In this document: in pieces, positions 42,447 to 50,727 of the stretch
How positions within the stretch are numbered: the first letter of the stretch is position 1
Layout: each line of letters starts with the position of its first letter
Assembly (NCBI GenBank): GCA_002600635.1
Contig: CP021373.1
Span: forward strand, 372,001-436,000
Length of the DNA stretch: 64,000 bases
Reading direction: 5' to 3'
DNA from: Rhizobium sp. ACO-34A
Lineage (GTDB): Bacteria > Pseudomonadota > Alphaproteobacteria > Rhizobiales > Rhizobiaceae
Position numbers and translations under genes: made by a program
Notes under the pieces: model-generated
Databases searched by the model: none
The model's input: the letters and a program-made list of their open reading frames with translations, nothing else
What the model was told of the DNA's origin: nothing

Positions 42447-43240
42447 GCTACCTTCGACCTTCTGCGCTCGCCATTGCGGGCATTGATCGCCACCAGCATC
42501 ACGGTGATGAAGGAAACCGCAGTCAGAAGCGAACTGATGGCTGCGATCGTCGGGTCGATTTCGTCACGCAAGGCGGTGAACATGCGCTTTGTGAGCGTCT
42601 GGTACTGACCGCCGGAAATGAAAAGCGAGACGACGGTTTCGTCGATTGCAGAAATGAAGGCGAACAGCATCCCGGAAATCACGCTGGGACGGATCTGGGG
42701 AAGAGTGACGATGAAGAACGTCCTGAAGCGGTTCATGCCGAGGCTTCGAGAGACCATTTCCTGTGTCGGGTCGAATTTCCTGAGCCCGACGAGAACCGAA
42801 GTGATGACAAAGGGCATTCCGAGCATGACGTTGGCGAGAACGAGGCCGGTGATGGTCGCAAGAAGTCCAACCTGCGCATAGACAAGGAAGATGCCGACTG
42901 CGGTGATAACGATCGGAACGACGAGCGGCAGCAACAGCAGCATCTGCAGGTTCTTGACGAGGCGTGACGACGTCATGTTCAGGGCGTAGGCGGCGGCCGT
43001 TCCGATGATCGTCGCAACGACCGCGCTGCAGGCCGCGACGATGAGCGTCACGCGGGTCGCCTGCATCCATTGTGGGTTGCCAAGGTAAGACTGATACCAG
43101 CGCAACGACCAGGATGGCGGCGGAAAGCTGAGGAACCGTGCTCCCGAAAAAGACATCGGAACCGTGATGATGATCGGAATCATCAGCCACGCAAGTATCA
43201 GGGCGACGATGACATAGAGAACGATCTTCGAAACCGACAT
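42443..43240 (-). CDS. ABC transporter permease, PotC type
   Basis: A 265-residue inner-membrane permease with six predicted helices. After SFSGARFLSFPPPSWSLRWY, equivalent to the start of the second half of the fused permease at 10404, comes the core and the coupling loop SRSLGMNRFRTFFIVTLP. The start at 43240 (MSVSKIVLY) lies five bases after the stop of the first permease; the long upstream open frame is not part of it. It pairs with the neighbouring PotB-type permease, the PotA-type ATPase and the binding protein of the same operon. Confidence 0.87.
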   Translation of the reverse strand: MSVSKIVLYVIVALILAWLMIPIIITVPMSFSGARFLSFPPPSWSLRWYQSYLGNPQWMQATRVTLIVAACSAVVATIIGTAAAYALNMTSSRLVKNLQMLLLLPLVVPIVITAVGIFLVYAQVGLLATITGLVLANVMLGMPFVITSVLVGLRKFDPTQEMVSRSLGMNRFRTFFIVTLPQIRPSVISGMLFAFISAIDETVVSLFISGGQYQTLTKRMFTALRDEIDPTIAAISSLLTAVSFITVMLVAINARNGERRRSKVA

Positions 43241-43245
43241 GATGA

Positions 43246-44118
43246 TTACCGCGTCCCCATGATGCGTTCGAAAGGGATGACCATGCTGGCCAGCCGAAAG
43301 ACAAGGAAGACGCAGATCATCAGCACGACGCTGATCGATGACGCGGCTCCCCATTCGTTGTAAAGCTCGATATTGCGGGAGACCAGCATCGAGACCATGT
43401 AGGTCCGCCCGCCGCCGAGCAGTTCCGGCGTAATGTAGAAGCCGAGCGTCAGCACGAAGACGAGTACGGTGCCGGCGATAATTCCTGGCAGGGACAGGGG
43501 TAAGAACACCCGCCAGAAGACATGCAGCGGCGAGCCGCCGAGACTTGCGCCAGCCATGGTCAGTTCCGGCGGGATCTTTTTCATGGTCGCGTAAAGCGGT
43601 AGCACCATGAACGGCAGCAGGATGTGGATCGTCGCCATGACGGTACCGAACTCGTTGTTGACGAGCGACAAAGGTTGGCTCGTCAGGCCCAGTGCCTGTA
43701 GCGAGGAATTCACGATGCCGTTTCGCTGGAGCAGGATAAGCCACGCATAGGCGCGCACCAGAACACTTGTCCAGAATGGCAGCAGAACCATCGCAAGAAT
43801 GATGACACTCCATCGCGGCGATGCCTCGGCCGCGACATATGCGATCGGATAACCGAGCAGAAACGCCACGAGCGTGACCACGAAAGCAATGCGAAACGTT
43901 TGCCAGAAGGTCATCCAGTAGACGGGATCGGTCAGGAACCGTTTGTAATGCAACAGCGTGAAACCGCCATCCTGCCAGATCGATTGCCAGGCAAGCCAGA
44001 GAAGCGGCACGACCAGCAGGGCCAGGACGATCACTAACGCCGGCGCCAGGAGCAGCAGCATCAATCGCGTTTCGCGGCGATCGTGGCGTTGCGACGGATT
44101 GAGTTTCGATGCGGTCAT
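43246..44118 (-). CDS. ABC transporter permease, PotB type
   Basis: A 290-residue permease with six predicted helices. N-terminal PALVIVLALLVVPLLWLAW is the first helix, and the coupling loop is GASLGGSPLHVFWRVFLPLS. GFYITPELLGGGRTYMVSML matches the equivalent block of PotB-like proteins. CGGAAG precedes the ATG at 44118; a longer in-frame extension runs back to 44292 over the hairpin and is ignored. It lies between the binding protein gene, with a strong hairpin in the 110-base gap, and the second permease. Confidence 0.87.
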   Translation of the reverse strand: MTASKLNPSQRHDRRETRLMLLLLAPALVIVLALLVVPLLWLAWQSIWQDGGFTLLHYKRFLTDPVYWMTFWQTFRIAFVVTLVAFLLGYPIAYVAAEASPRWSVIILAMVLLPFWTSVLVRAYAWLILLQRNGIVNSSLQALGLTSQPLSLVNNEFGTVMATIHILLPFMVLPLYATMKKIPPELTMAGASLGGSPLHVFWRVFLPLSLPGIIAGTVLVFVLTLGFYITPELLGGGRTYMVSMLVSRNIELYNEWGAASSISVVLMICVFLVFRLASMVIPFERIMGTR

Positions 44119-44186
44119 AGCGGCTTCCGTAAAGGGATCGGCTGAGTCAGTTCGGTCGAGCAGAACACTCGACAGCCATGTCCGAT

Positions 44187-44216
44187 GCGCCGCGAGATAT
44201 CGGACACTCGCGGCGC
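44187..44216 (-). promoter_or_regulatory. Hairpin between binding-protein and permease genes
   Basis: GCGCCGCGAG-N10-CTCGCGGCGC is a perfect ten-base-pair stem starting twelve bases after the binding-protein stop. It probably stabilises the upstream mRNA and lowers permease expression. Confidence 0.6.
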
Positions 44217-44228
44217 TCTCTATCGGTA

Positions 44229-45275
44229 TTATTGCTGCACGAAATTGGCCCAGCGCTTCTGGGCCTCTTCGCCCGCCGGGGAACTCCACCATTCATCCGA
44301 GACGAGCACCTGCCTGGCGGCGTTGTCCGGCGAGCTTGGCATCTGCGCTGCCCTTTCGGGGCTGATCTTGCCAGTCTTGTAGGCTTCCGGATTGCCCGGA
44401 CCGTAGTCGATATAGGTCGGGAAATTCGCCTGGATTTCCGGCGTCAACGCCGCGTTGATGAACTTCACCGCCGTATCGAGATTCGGTGCGCCCTTCAGGA
44501 TGCAGAGCGAGGTATACTGCAGGAAGCCCTCGTTGAAGGTGTAGTCGACGGGCGCGCCCTCCTTGGCGACGGCGGTCACGCGACCATTCCAGGCCATTTC
44601 CATGTCCACTTCACCATCGGCCAGAAGCTGAGCGGATTGCGCGCCGGATGTCCACCACACAGTGATGAAGGGCTTGATCTCTTCCAGCTTCTTGAAGGCA
44701 CGATCGACGTCGAGCGGATAGAGCTTGTCCTTTGGCACACCATCGGCGAGCAGAGCCGCTTCGAGCGTCGCAAGCGGATGGTTGCGAAGCGCGCGCGTTC
44801 CGGGAAACTTCGTCACGTTCCAGAAATCGGCCCAGGACTTCGGGGGATTTCCGCCGAACTTGTCCTTGTTGTAGACGAGTACGCTGGAATAGAACTCGTA
44901 GGCTGCCGAATATGGGCTCTTGTATTCGGCAGGCATCTTGTCGGCATTCGGAATTTTCGAAAAATCGAGCTTTTCGATCATGCCCTGTTCCCCGCCGCGG
45001 ATGCAGTCCTTGGTGGGCGTGTCGATGACATCCCATATGGGTTTGCCCGTTGCGGTCTGGGTCTTGATGACAGGCCATGCGTCCGGGGCACTGTCCTGAT
45101 TGATGGTAATGCCGAGCAATTCGGCAACGGGATCGAGAATGGCCTTGGTCTGCGCCTCCTGATAGGCGCCGCCCTGCGACACAAACATGATTTCTTCGGC
45201 GGACGCGGTCGATGCCATGAGGGCCACCGCAATGCCTGCCGCTCCCACGGCTACTCTGCAATATGCGTATTTCAT
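44229..45275 (-). CDS. Periplasmic ABC substrate-binding protein, PotD type
   Basis: A 348-residue solute-binding protein. The Sec signal peptide (hydrophobic stretch VGAAGIAVALMASTASAEE, cleaved near ASA-EE) gives a mature start EIMFVSQGGAYQEAQ. ADGVPKDKLYPLDVDRAFKK and TVWWTSGAQSAQLL are nearly the same as in the binding protein at 13712-14776, so they are paralogues. SPYSAAYEFYSSVLVYNKDKFGG marks the PotD/opine branch. It is followed by a hairpin and the two permeases. The ligand is probably an amine-containing catabolite, oxidised by the amine oxidase encoded just upstream. Confidence 0.88.
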   Translation of the reverse strand: MKYAYCRVAVGAAGIAVALMASTASAEEIMFVSQGGAYQEAQTKAILDPVAELLGITINQDSAPDAWPVIKTQTATGKPIWDVIDTPTKDCIRGGEQGMIEKLDFSKIPNADKMPAEYKSPYSAAYEFYSSVLVYNKDKFGGNPPKSWADFWNVTKFPGTRALRNHPLATLEAALLADGVPKDKLYPLDVDRAFKKLEEIKPFITVWWTSGAQSAQLLADGEVDMEMAWNGRVTAVAKEGAPVDYTFNEGFLQYTSLCILKGAPNLDTAVKFINAALTPEIQANFPTYIDYGPGNPEAYKTGKISPERAAQMPSSPDNAARQVLVSDEWWSSPAGEEAQKRWANFVQQ

Positions 45276-45340
45276 GCTGGTTCACCTCTTCTTGTTGATT
45301 TCACATGGCCGCCAGGCCAGTTGCTTGCAGGGACAGGGTC

Positions 45341-46648
45341 TTATCGCCCGATTGCATCGAGGAACTGGTACCAGCCGGCGACGAGCCGGACGGCGGGTTC
45401 CCGGATGGGATAGAAGGGAACGGGCTTCAATCGTTCCGAAGTGAGAAGCCCGAGATCGGGGTTTTCGCCGGCAACCAGCGCCGCGACGTGACGGCCCATG
45501 TTGGAGGCCAGGGCCACACCGGTGCCGTTGTAGCCGACGGCATAGACGATGCGGTCGTCCAGCCGGCCGAGATGCGGAATGCTGTCCATCGTCATGGCGA
45601 CAAGACCCGACCAGCGATGAGTGACGGCTGTATCCCGCAGAATCGGGAACTGCCGGACCATTGCCTTGTGCAGAGCGAGAAAAGCGCTCTCCGAATCCGT
45701 TTTGCCGAACGCACCGCGTCCACCATAGAGCAGACGGTCGCCTGATTTTCGAAACCAGCGCATCATGCGCCGCGTCTCCGTGTAGCTGCGGCCGGCAGAC
45801 AGAAGCTCGCCCCCCGGCCTGCCCGTCAGCGGCTCGGTGGCAATCATCGCGGAACGGAAGGGAATAATCGATTTTCGCACGCCGTCCGTCGCCTGCGAGA
45901 AATCGGAATAGGCATCCGTGGTGATGACGGCCTGACGCGCCGAAACGATGCCATGGCTGGTTTCCAGAACGACGCCCGTGCCGTCACGCCCGATGCGGTT
46001 GACCGTGGTCGTATCGACAATGTCAACACCTTCGGCCTGCAGGCCACCCGCAAGGCCAAGCACGAAATTGAGCGGATGAATGACGCCGCCATGGGTGTTC
46101 AGCATACCGCCCACGAAATCCGGAGATCCCGTTTCCTGCGCCATCTCCTCTGCGGTCAGGATGGTACAGGCCCGGTCACCGAGCGTGCCGCGCAGCCACT
46201 CCGTTTCCTTTTTCAGCGCTTCCAGCGATATGCCATTGTGGGCGCAACGAAGCGAGCCGGTCGGGCGATAATCGGCACTGGCAAGACCGTATGCTTCGAC
46301 CAGTTCTCCGACATGATCGATGGCCTCCAGTCCGAGATCGTGCATGCGGCGCGCCGTATCCAGCCCCCAGCGGGCGGCGATGTCGGAGAAGGCAAGCCGG
46401 AACTTGCCCGATACGACGCCGCCATTGCGCCCGCTGGCGCCCCAGCCGATGCGGTTTGCCTCGATGACGACCGGCGAGAGACCGCGGCGCGCAAGATAAC
46501 GCGCGGTCGAAAGGCCGGTATAGCCGCCGCCCACGATCGCCACGTCATAGCGCCCGCCGCCCGCGAGCGGACCGAAAACGGGCCGGTTCGCAGCGGTTTC
46601 CTGCCAGAGGGAGGCAATATCGGGAAAGGGAGGGCGGGCGGATGTCAT
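45341..46648 (-). CDS. FAD-dependent amine/amino acid oxidase, DadA/PuuB-like
   Basis: A 435-residue flavoprotein of the DAO family, like gamma-glutamylputrescine oxidase or D-amino acid dehydrogenase. The ADP-binding fold is VAIVGGGYTGLSTARYLARR, the next block GWGASGRNGGVVSGK is typical of PuuB/OrdL, and the C-terminal FAD-contact block is VYAVGYNGTGVALASNMGR. SGLVAMTMDSIPHLGRLDD is the usual substrate loop. It lies 66 bases before the binding-protein gene and 15 after the HAD gene. It likely oxidises a secondary or primary amine brought in by the ABC transporter, releasing an aldehyde or oxo acid. Confidence 0.88.
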   Translation of the reverse strand: MTSARPPFPDIASLWQETAANRPVFGPLAGGGRYDVAIVGGGYTGLSTARYLARRGLSPVVIEANRIGWGASGRNGGVVSGKFRLAFSDIAARWGLDTARRMHDLGLEAIDHVGELVEAYGLASADYRPTGSLRCAHNGISLEALKKETEWLRGTLGDRACTILTAEEMAQETGSPDFVGGMLNTHGGVIHPLNFVLGLAGGLQAEGVDIVDTTTVNRIGRDGTGVVLETSHGIVSARQAVITTDAYSDFSQATDGVRKSIIPFRSAMIATEPLTGRPGGELLSAGRSYTETRRMMRWFRKSGDRLLYGGRGAFGKTDSESAFLALHKAMVRQFPILRDTAVTHRWSGLVAMTMDSIPHLGRLDDRIVYAVGYNGTGVALASNMGRHVAALVAGENPDLGLLTSERLKPVPFYPIREPAVRLVAGWYQFLDAIGR

Positions 46649-46662
46649 CGACGGCGTCCTTC

Positions 46663-47394
46663 TCAGGCAGCGCTTGCTGTCGGACGCACCGACGCGAAGG
46701 ACGCATCGACGGCATCGGCGAGCTGCTTAAGCGAGGAGAAATGGAAGTCAGGCGTTGTCAGAACCTTCGGCTCCGGCGTGCCGCCGAAGCCTTTCTGGCC
46801 CTGACGTCGCTCGATCCAGCAGGTGGTGTACCCCAGTTCCTTGGCGACGCCGATATCGTGATGCTGGCTCTGGGCGACATGCAGGATTTCCGCCTGCTGA
46901 AAACCGAGCGCGGATTGACGGCCCTTGTTGAAGGCGAAGAACTGCGGGTTGGGCTTCGCGCAGCCGGCTTCATCGCAGGTGACACTGTCATGGAACGGGT
47001 TGCCCAGCGTGGCGGAATAGGCGGAGAATGCCGTGCGGTCGGCATTGGTCATGGCCACGAGGCGGAAGTTGCGGCGCAGGCGTGCCAGGGCGTCAACGGA
47101 ATCTGCGAAGGCCGGCCAGCGCAGCACTGCGAGCTGGAAGGCTTCGGCCGTTGCCTCGTCGGAGGCCAGGCCCAGTTCTGCCGCAAGCGACAGATACACA
47201 TCCTTCATGGCAAAGGACGAGCGACCGTAAAACTTGTCGCGGCCGCGCTTGTAGGGCTCGAAGATGTCGTCGTCGGAGAGCGAGGGGGTCTTGGGACCGC
47301 CAAGCGCACGCACGGCGTTCAGGACACCGGTTTCAAAGTCGATCAGGGTGCCGACGACATCAAAAGTCATCACCTTGAATTGGTTCAGTTGCAT
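46663..47394 (-). CDS. HAD hydrolase, type II haloacid dehalogenase-like
   Basis: A 243-residue HAD-superfamily enzyme. Motif I is MTFDVVGTLIDF with nucleophile Asp12. The +2 acid of phosphatases (DxD) is Val here, as in 2-haloacid dehalogenases, so a non-phosphatase hydrolase is more likely. Motif II is VAMTNADR, motif III CAKPNPQFFAF and motif IV HVAQSQHHDIGVAKEL. GGAAAGAAG precedes the ATG at 47394. It lies between the ATPase and the oxidase in the same operon. Type II dehalogenase-like genes are common next to amine-catabolic ABC operons and often have unknown substrates; dehalogenation is not shown. Confidence 0.82.
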   Translation of the reverse strand: MQLNQFKVMTFDVVGTLIDFETGVLNAVRALGGPKTPSLSDDDIFEPYKRGRDKFYGRSSFAMKDVYLSLAAELGLASDEATAEAFQLAVLRWPAFADSVDALARLRRNFRLVAMTNADRTAFSAYSATLGNPFHDSVTCDEAGCAKPNPQFFAFNKGRQSALGFQQAEILHVAQSQHHDIGVAKELGYTTCWIERRQGQKGFGGTPEPKVLTTPDFHFSSLKQLADAVDASFASVRPTASAA

Positions 47395-47435
47395 AGTCTT
47401 CTTTCCTTGTTGACTATCAGGATGGTGGATGCAGT

Positions 47436-48527
47436 TCAGGAGCATTCCGGAACGACGATCGTGTCTTCAGGGTGCAGCGCAACGGTCATTGCCTCTCCCG
47501 GCGCTCTGAGATGAGACCGCCCGAGATGATTGCCGGGCAGTCGGAAACTGAGTTCCTCGCCGCTCGCGAGCTTCAGGAAAACGCGGATGCTTTCACCCTG
47601 GAAGAGAGTCTCGGTAACAGTGCCCGTCAGGCGGTTCGAGCCGGGAGGCTCCGTGCCATCGGCGATCACGAGCTTTTCCGAATGGACGACGAGCCGCAGG
47701 TGCAGGTTGTTCGGCACGCGCCGGTCGGCTCTGAGGACAATATCTCCCAGCATGACGGTATCATCGCCATGCCTGTGCACCGGCAGCAGGGTCGCCTCGC
47801 CGATGAAGCGGGCAACAAAAGCGTCTACCGGACGATCATGCAGCCGTTCCGGCGTATCGATCTGCGCGAACCGCCCTTTGTTCATAATGGCGACGCGGTC
47901 GCTCATCGTCAGGGCCTCCCGCTGATCGTGCGTGACGTAGATTATCGTGGCGCCAAGCCGCCTGTGCAGGCGCTTCAGCTCGATCTGCATGCTTTCCCGC
48001 AACTGCTTGTCGAGAGCCGACAGCGGTTCGTCCATCAGGATGAGGCGAGGCTCGAAGATGATGGCGCGGGCCAGCGCCACACGTTGCCGCTGGCCGCCCG
48101 ACAACTCGTGAATGCGGCGGTCGCCGTAGCCCCCGAGTTCGACCATGTCGAGCGCCGCCTTCAGCCTTTCCGGCCAGCCCGCCTTGGGCAACCTGCGTGC
48201 CCGCAAAGGGAAAGTGATGTTCTCGGCGACACTCATATGCGGAAACAGCGCATAGTTTTGGAACACGATACCGATATCGCGTTTGTGCGGTGGCTCGAAT
48301 GTAATGTCTCTGTCACCGAGAAAAATTGCACCGGATGTGGGTTGCACAAAGCCGCCGAGAATTCCCAGAAAGGTTGTCTTGCCCGATCCCGACGGCCCGA
48401 GAATGGAGACAAATTCGCCTGCCGCGACTTCCAGACTGATATCGTCGAGCGCCTGAAAAGCGCCGTAAGCCTTGTTTGCGGAGCGGATGGAGACACCGAC
48501 AGGCCCTGATTTGTTTAAATCAACCAT
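47436..48527 (-). CDS. ABC transporter ATPase, PotA type
   Basis: A 363-residue ATPase. Walker A is ILGPSGSGKTTFLG, the signature LSGGQRQRVALAR, Walker B LILMDEPLSALD (canonical, unlike the variant at 14831-15925) and the switch His is in VTHDQREA. A TOBE-like C-terminal domain is present. It is the first gene of the seven-gene operon and its ATG at 48527 faces the LysR gene across 235 bases. The gene order ATPase, HAD, oxidase, binding protein, two permeases, GMC oxidoreductase mixes transport with catabolism, which argues for a single substrate pathway. Confidence 0.88.
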   Translation of the reverse strand: MVDLNKSGPVGVSIRSANKAYGAFQALDDISLEVAAGEFVSILGPSGSGKTTFLGILGGFVQPTSGAIFLGDRDITFEPPHKRDIGIVFQNYALFPHMSVAENITFPLRARRLPKAGWPERLKAALDMVELGGYGDRRIHELSGGQRQRVALARAIIFEPRLILMDEPLSALDKQLRESMQIELKRLHRRLGATIIYVTHDQREALTMSDRVAIMNKGRFAQIDTPERLHDRPVDAFVARFIGEATLLPVHRHGDDTVMLGDIVLRADRRVPNNLHLRLVVHSEKLVIADGTEPPGSNRLTGTVTETLFQGESIRVFLKLASGEELSFRLPGNHLGRSHLRAPGEAMTVALHPEDTIVVPECS

Positions 48528-48750
48528 ATGATTCCACTATAGAAATATCACCACCTCGCGCCATGGCGGCACGATCGACAGTCTTCTTTCGAGTAGAAAC
48601 TTGAACATATGAGCGCGCTGGACGCCAACCGAGTGGCACACGATCCGATGTTCCGTTCCCCAATCTTCATTGAAGGTCTGACGCCTTCTACGGGGGACAG
48701 GAGACCAAAGAAGCACGCCATCGGCAATTGAAAAAAAGTTCGGCGTGATG

Positions 48751-48763
48751 TTACATTATGTAA
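48751..48763. promoter_or_regulatory. Palindrome at the start of the LysR gene
   Basis: TTACAT-T-ATGTAA is a perfect 13-base palindrome, which also fits the LysR T-N11-A rule. It ends on the first base of the likely start codon of the LysR gene, so binding would block its own expression. The half site ATGTAA also occurs in the GntR-linked region at 50615-50639. Confidence 0.5.
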
Positions 48764-49716
48764 TGCCTACGTTACGCCGATCCCTGCCATCCATGAATGC
48801 GCTTTTCACTTTCGAGGCTGCCGCCCGCCGGGGGAGCCTTTCGAAGGCCGCGGATGAGTTGAATGTAACGCCTGCGGCAGTCAGCCGGATGGTGGCGCGC
48901 CTGGAAGAGCATCTGGACACGATCCTTTTCCTCCGTCAGGCGGCGGGTGTGAGCCTGACCGAACCCGGACGGATCCTGTTCGAGGCGATCGCGCGCAGCT
49001 TTGTCGGAATAGAACAGGCATTGCGGGAAATAGAGGACCGCAAGGTCGGCACACAGACCGTGTCTCTTTCCGTTTCCACCGGGTTCACCACCCACTGGAT
49101 GATGCCTAGAATGCCTGAATTCAAGAAGCATTTTCCGGCAGTCGATCTGCGTTTTCAGCTGATAAACGGAGCGGTCGCGGGACCGGTCAACGATGTCGAT
49201 CTTGGCATGCGTTTCGTCAGTGGTCCCGATGCGCTTCATGATGCCGTGTTCGTCATGCCCGAGATCCTGATTCCGATCTGCAGCCCCAAATATCGCGAGG
49301 AACATGGATCGGTGGAAGGTATCAGGCGAACACCGGATACGACGATCAATTTCAGCGACACATTCCCCAATCTCGTGAGCCTTTTTTCGCCGGCCGAAGG
49401 GGAAGTCGTCAATTCGATGATCTTCTCCGATTACGCCGTCGTGGTGCAGGCCGCGCTTCTCGGTCAGGGCGTCGCCCTCGGCTGGCTGAATGTCGTGGCA
49501 CACTGGCTGCGGACGGAAGCTCTGGTGCCAGCCCGCGAACAACTGATGATGCCCGGCAGGCGGTGCCATCTGGTGCGTCTGCGAGACAAACCCTTGCGCC
49601 CTATCGTCGCCCAGGTTCGGGACTGGATTATTTCGGAGATGAACGAGGATGTGGCCGCCGTTGATGCACTTTATCCGGCGCTGGAACTGAAGCCGGGAAA
49701 CTGGGCAAAGTCCTGA
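48763..49716 (+). CDS. LysR-type regulator, GcvA-like
   Basis: A 317-residue LysR regulator. The helix-turn-helix (about 10-65) reads LPSMNALFTFEAAARRGSLS and ADELNVTPAAVSRMVARLEE, the pattern of the GcvA/AmpR branch. The effector domain begins near TQTVSLSVSTGFTTHWMMPR, and GQGVALGWLNVVAHWL is the usual C-terminal subdomain motif. The in-frame ATG at 48763 gives the normal N-terminus; earlier ATG or GTG codons at 48745-48748 are possible and neither has a good ribosome site. It is divergent from the ABC/amine-oxidase operon and is its likely regulator. Confidence 0.83.
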   Translation: MPTLRRSLPSMNALFTFEAAARRGSLSKAADELNVTPAAVSRMVARLEEHLDTILFLRQAAGVSLTEPGRILFEAIARSFVGIEQALREIEDRKVGTQTVSLSVSTGFTTHWMMPRMPEFKKHFPAVDLRFQLINGAVAGPVNDVDLGMRFVSGPDALHDAVFVMPEILIPICSPKYREEHGSVEGIRRTPDTTINFSDTFPNLVSLFSPAEGEVVNSMIFSDYAVVVQAALLGQGVALGWLNVVAHWLRTEALVPAREQLMMPGRRCHLVRLRDKPLRPIVAQVRDWIISEMNEDVAAVDALYPALELKPGNWAKS

Positions 49717-49809
49717 TAGGCAACAGGCAGAAGAACGCCGCCTCAACTGATCGATTGCATCCCTGTCCCGGTTGAATGCCTGACCCACGGCCGGTTCACC
49801 GGATGAGAG

Positions 49810-50508
49810 TTACAGAACCCAACCTGATGACTTCCTGCGGCCGTCAATGATGGAGGCCAGCAACACATTTCTCGTACCCTCGATATGGTCCACCATAGCT
49901 GCGCGAGCTGTGCCGACATTACGTGCCTCCATCGCCGCCACTATATCCCGGTGGCTCGCATGGCGCTCCGGATAGGCCATGGTTGAGCGGGCCTCGATAT
50001 AAAAGAAGCGCTCCAGTTCGCCCAGCATCTGCATGACTGACCGATGCAGGCGGGCGTTGCGTGACGCCAGCGCGATGTTTTCATGAAACAGGTTGTTGAT
50101 GCTGTTCGAGCGGTCCGGCTGCTCGTGATAGCTCTCGTCGTCCTGCGACAACGCTATCTCCTTCAGCCGCGCGATATCCTCGTTCGTCGCGCGTTCCACC
50201 GCAAACTGGACCGCGCCAGCTTCCACAATGAGGCGCATGTCGAATATTTCGTTGATATCGGAGACCTTGACCGGCTCGATCACGTAGCCGCGGCGCGGAT
50301 AGGCCCTCACCAGCCCTTCGAACTGCAGTTTCATCAGTGCCTCGCGCACAGGGGTCTTGCTGATGGAAAACCGCTCGGCCATGTCCAGTTCGGTGAATTC
50401 AAGGCCCGGCTCCAGCGTGCAGGCAATGATTTCCTTTCGGATCAGCGCGTAGGCCTGTTCGGTAAGGGAAACCTTTCCGCCCCGGCCGGGTCTGCCATCC
50501 CTGGACAT
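49810..50508 (-). CDS. GntR family regulator, FCD subgroup
   Basis: A 232-residue repressor. The N-terminal winged helix-turn-helix (about 15-80) includes LTEQAYALIRKEIIACTLEPG and SISKTPVREALMKLQFEGLV, and the C-terminal FCD domain has DMRLIVEAGAVQFAVERA and HASHRDIVAAMEARNVGTARAA with metal-binding His positions. ACGGAG precedes the ATG at 50508; a 27-codon extension is ignored. It is divergent from the peptide-transporter operon at 50728 onward, and tandem 12-base repeats lie between them, so it most likely represses that operon until its ligand is present. Confidence 0.87.
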   Translation of the reverse strand: MSRDGRPGRGGKVSLTEQAYALIRKEIIACTLEPGLEFTELDMAERFSISKTPVREALMKLQFEGLVRAYPRRGYVIEPVKVSDINEIFDMRLIVEAGAVQFAVERATNEDIARLKEIALSQDDESYHEQPDRSNSINNLFHENIALASRNARLHRSVMQMLGELERFFYIEARSTMAYPERHASHRDIVAAMEARNVGTARAAMVDHIEGTRNVLLASIIDGRRKSSGWVL

Positions 50509-50614
50509 TATATGCTCCGTCACACCTGTCTCCTGAAACTGTCGTTCCCGTTCAAATGCGTCGCAGCAAAAAATTTGCGCGGCGCACAAAAAACGGCTTG
50601 TGCATCATAATCCG

Positions 50615-50639
50615 ATATGTAACATATTTTGTAATATAT
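50615..50639. promoter_or_regulatory. Tandem operator between GntR gene and peptide-transport operon
   Basis: TATGTAACATAT (50616-50627) is followed at once by TTTGTAATATAT (50628-50639); ten of twelve positions agree. The first also forms the perfect palindrome ATATGT-A-ACATAT (50615-50627). This is an AT-rich dip in GC-rich DNA and is the probable binding site of the divergent GntR protein and part of the promoter. Confidence 0.6.
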
Positions 50640-50727
50640 TAAGTGACAGATCAAATTCTGCACAACTAAAAAATCGCGAATGACCGGCAAACGGCATCGC
50701 AGGGAACAGCGAAGCGGAGAATGGCGC

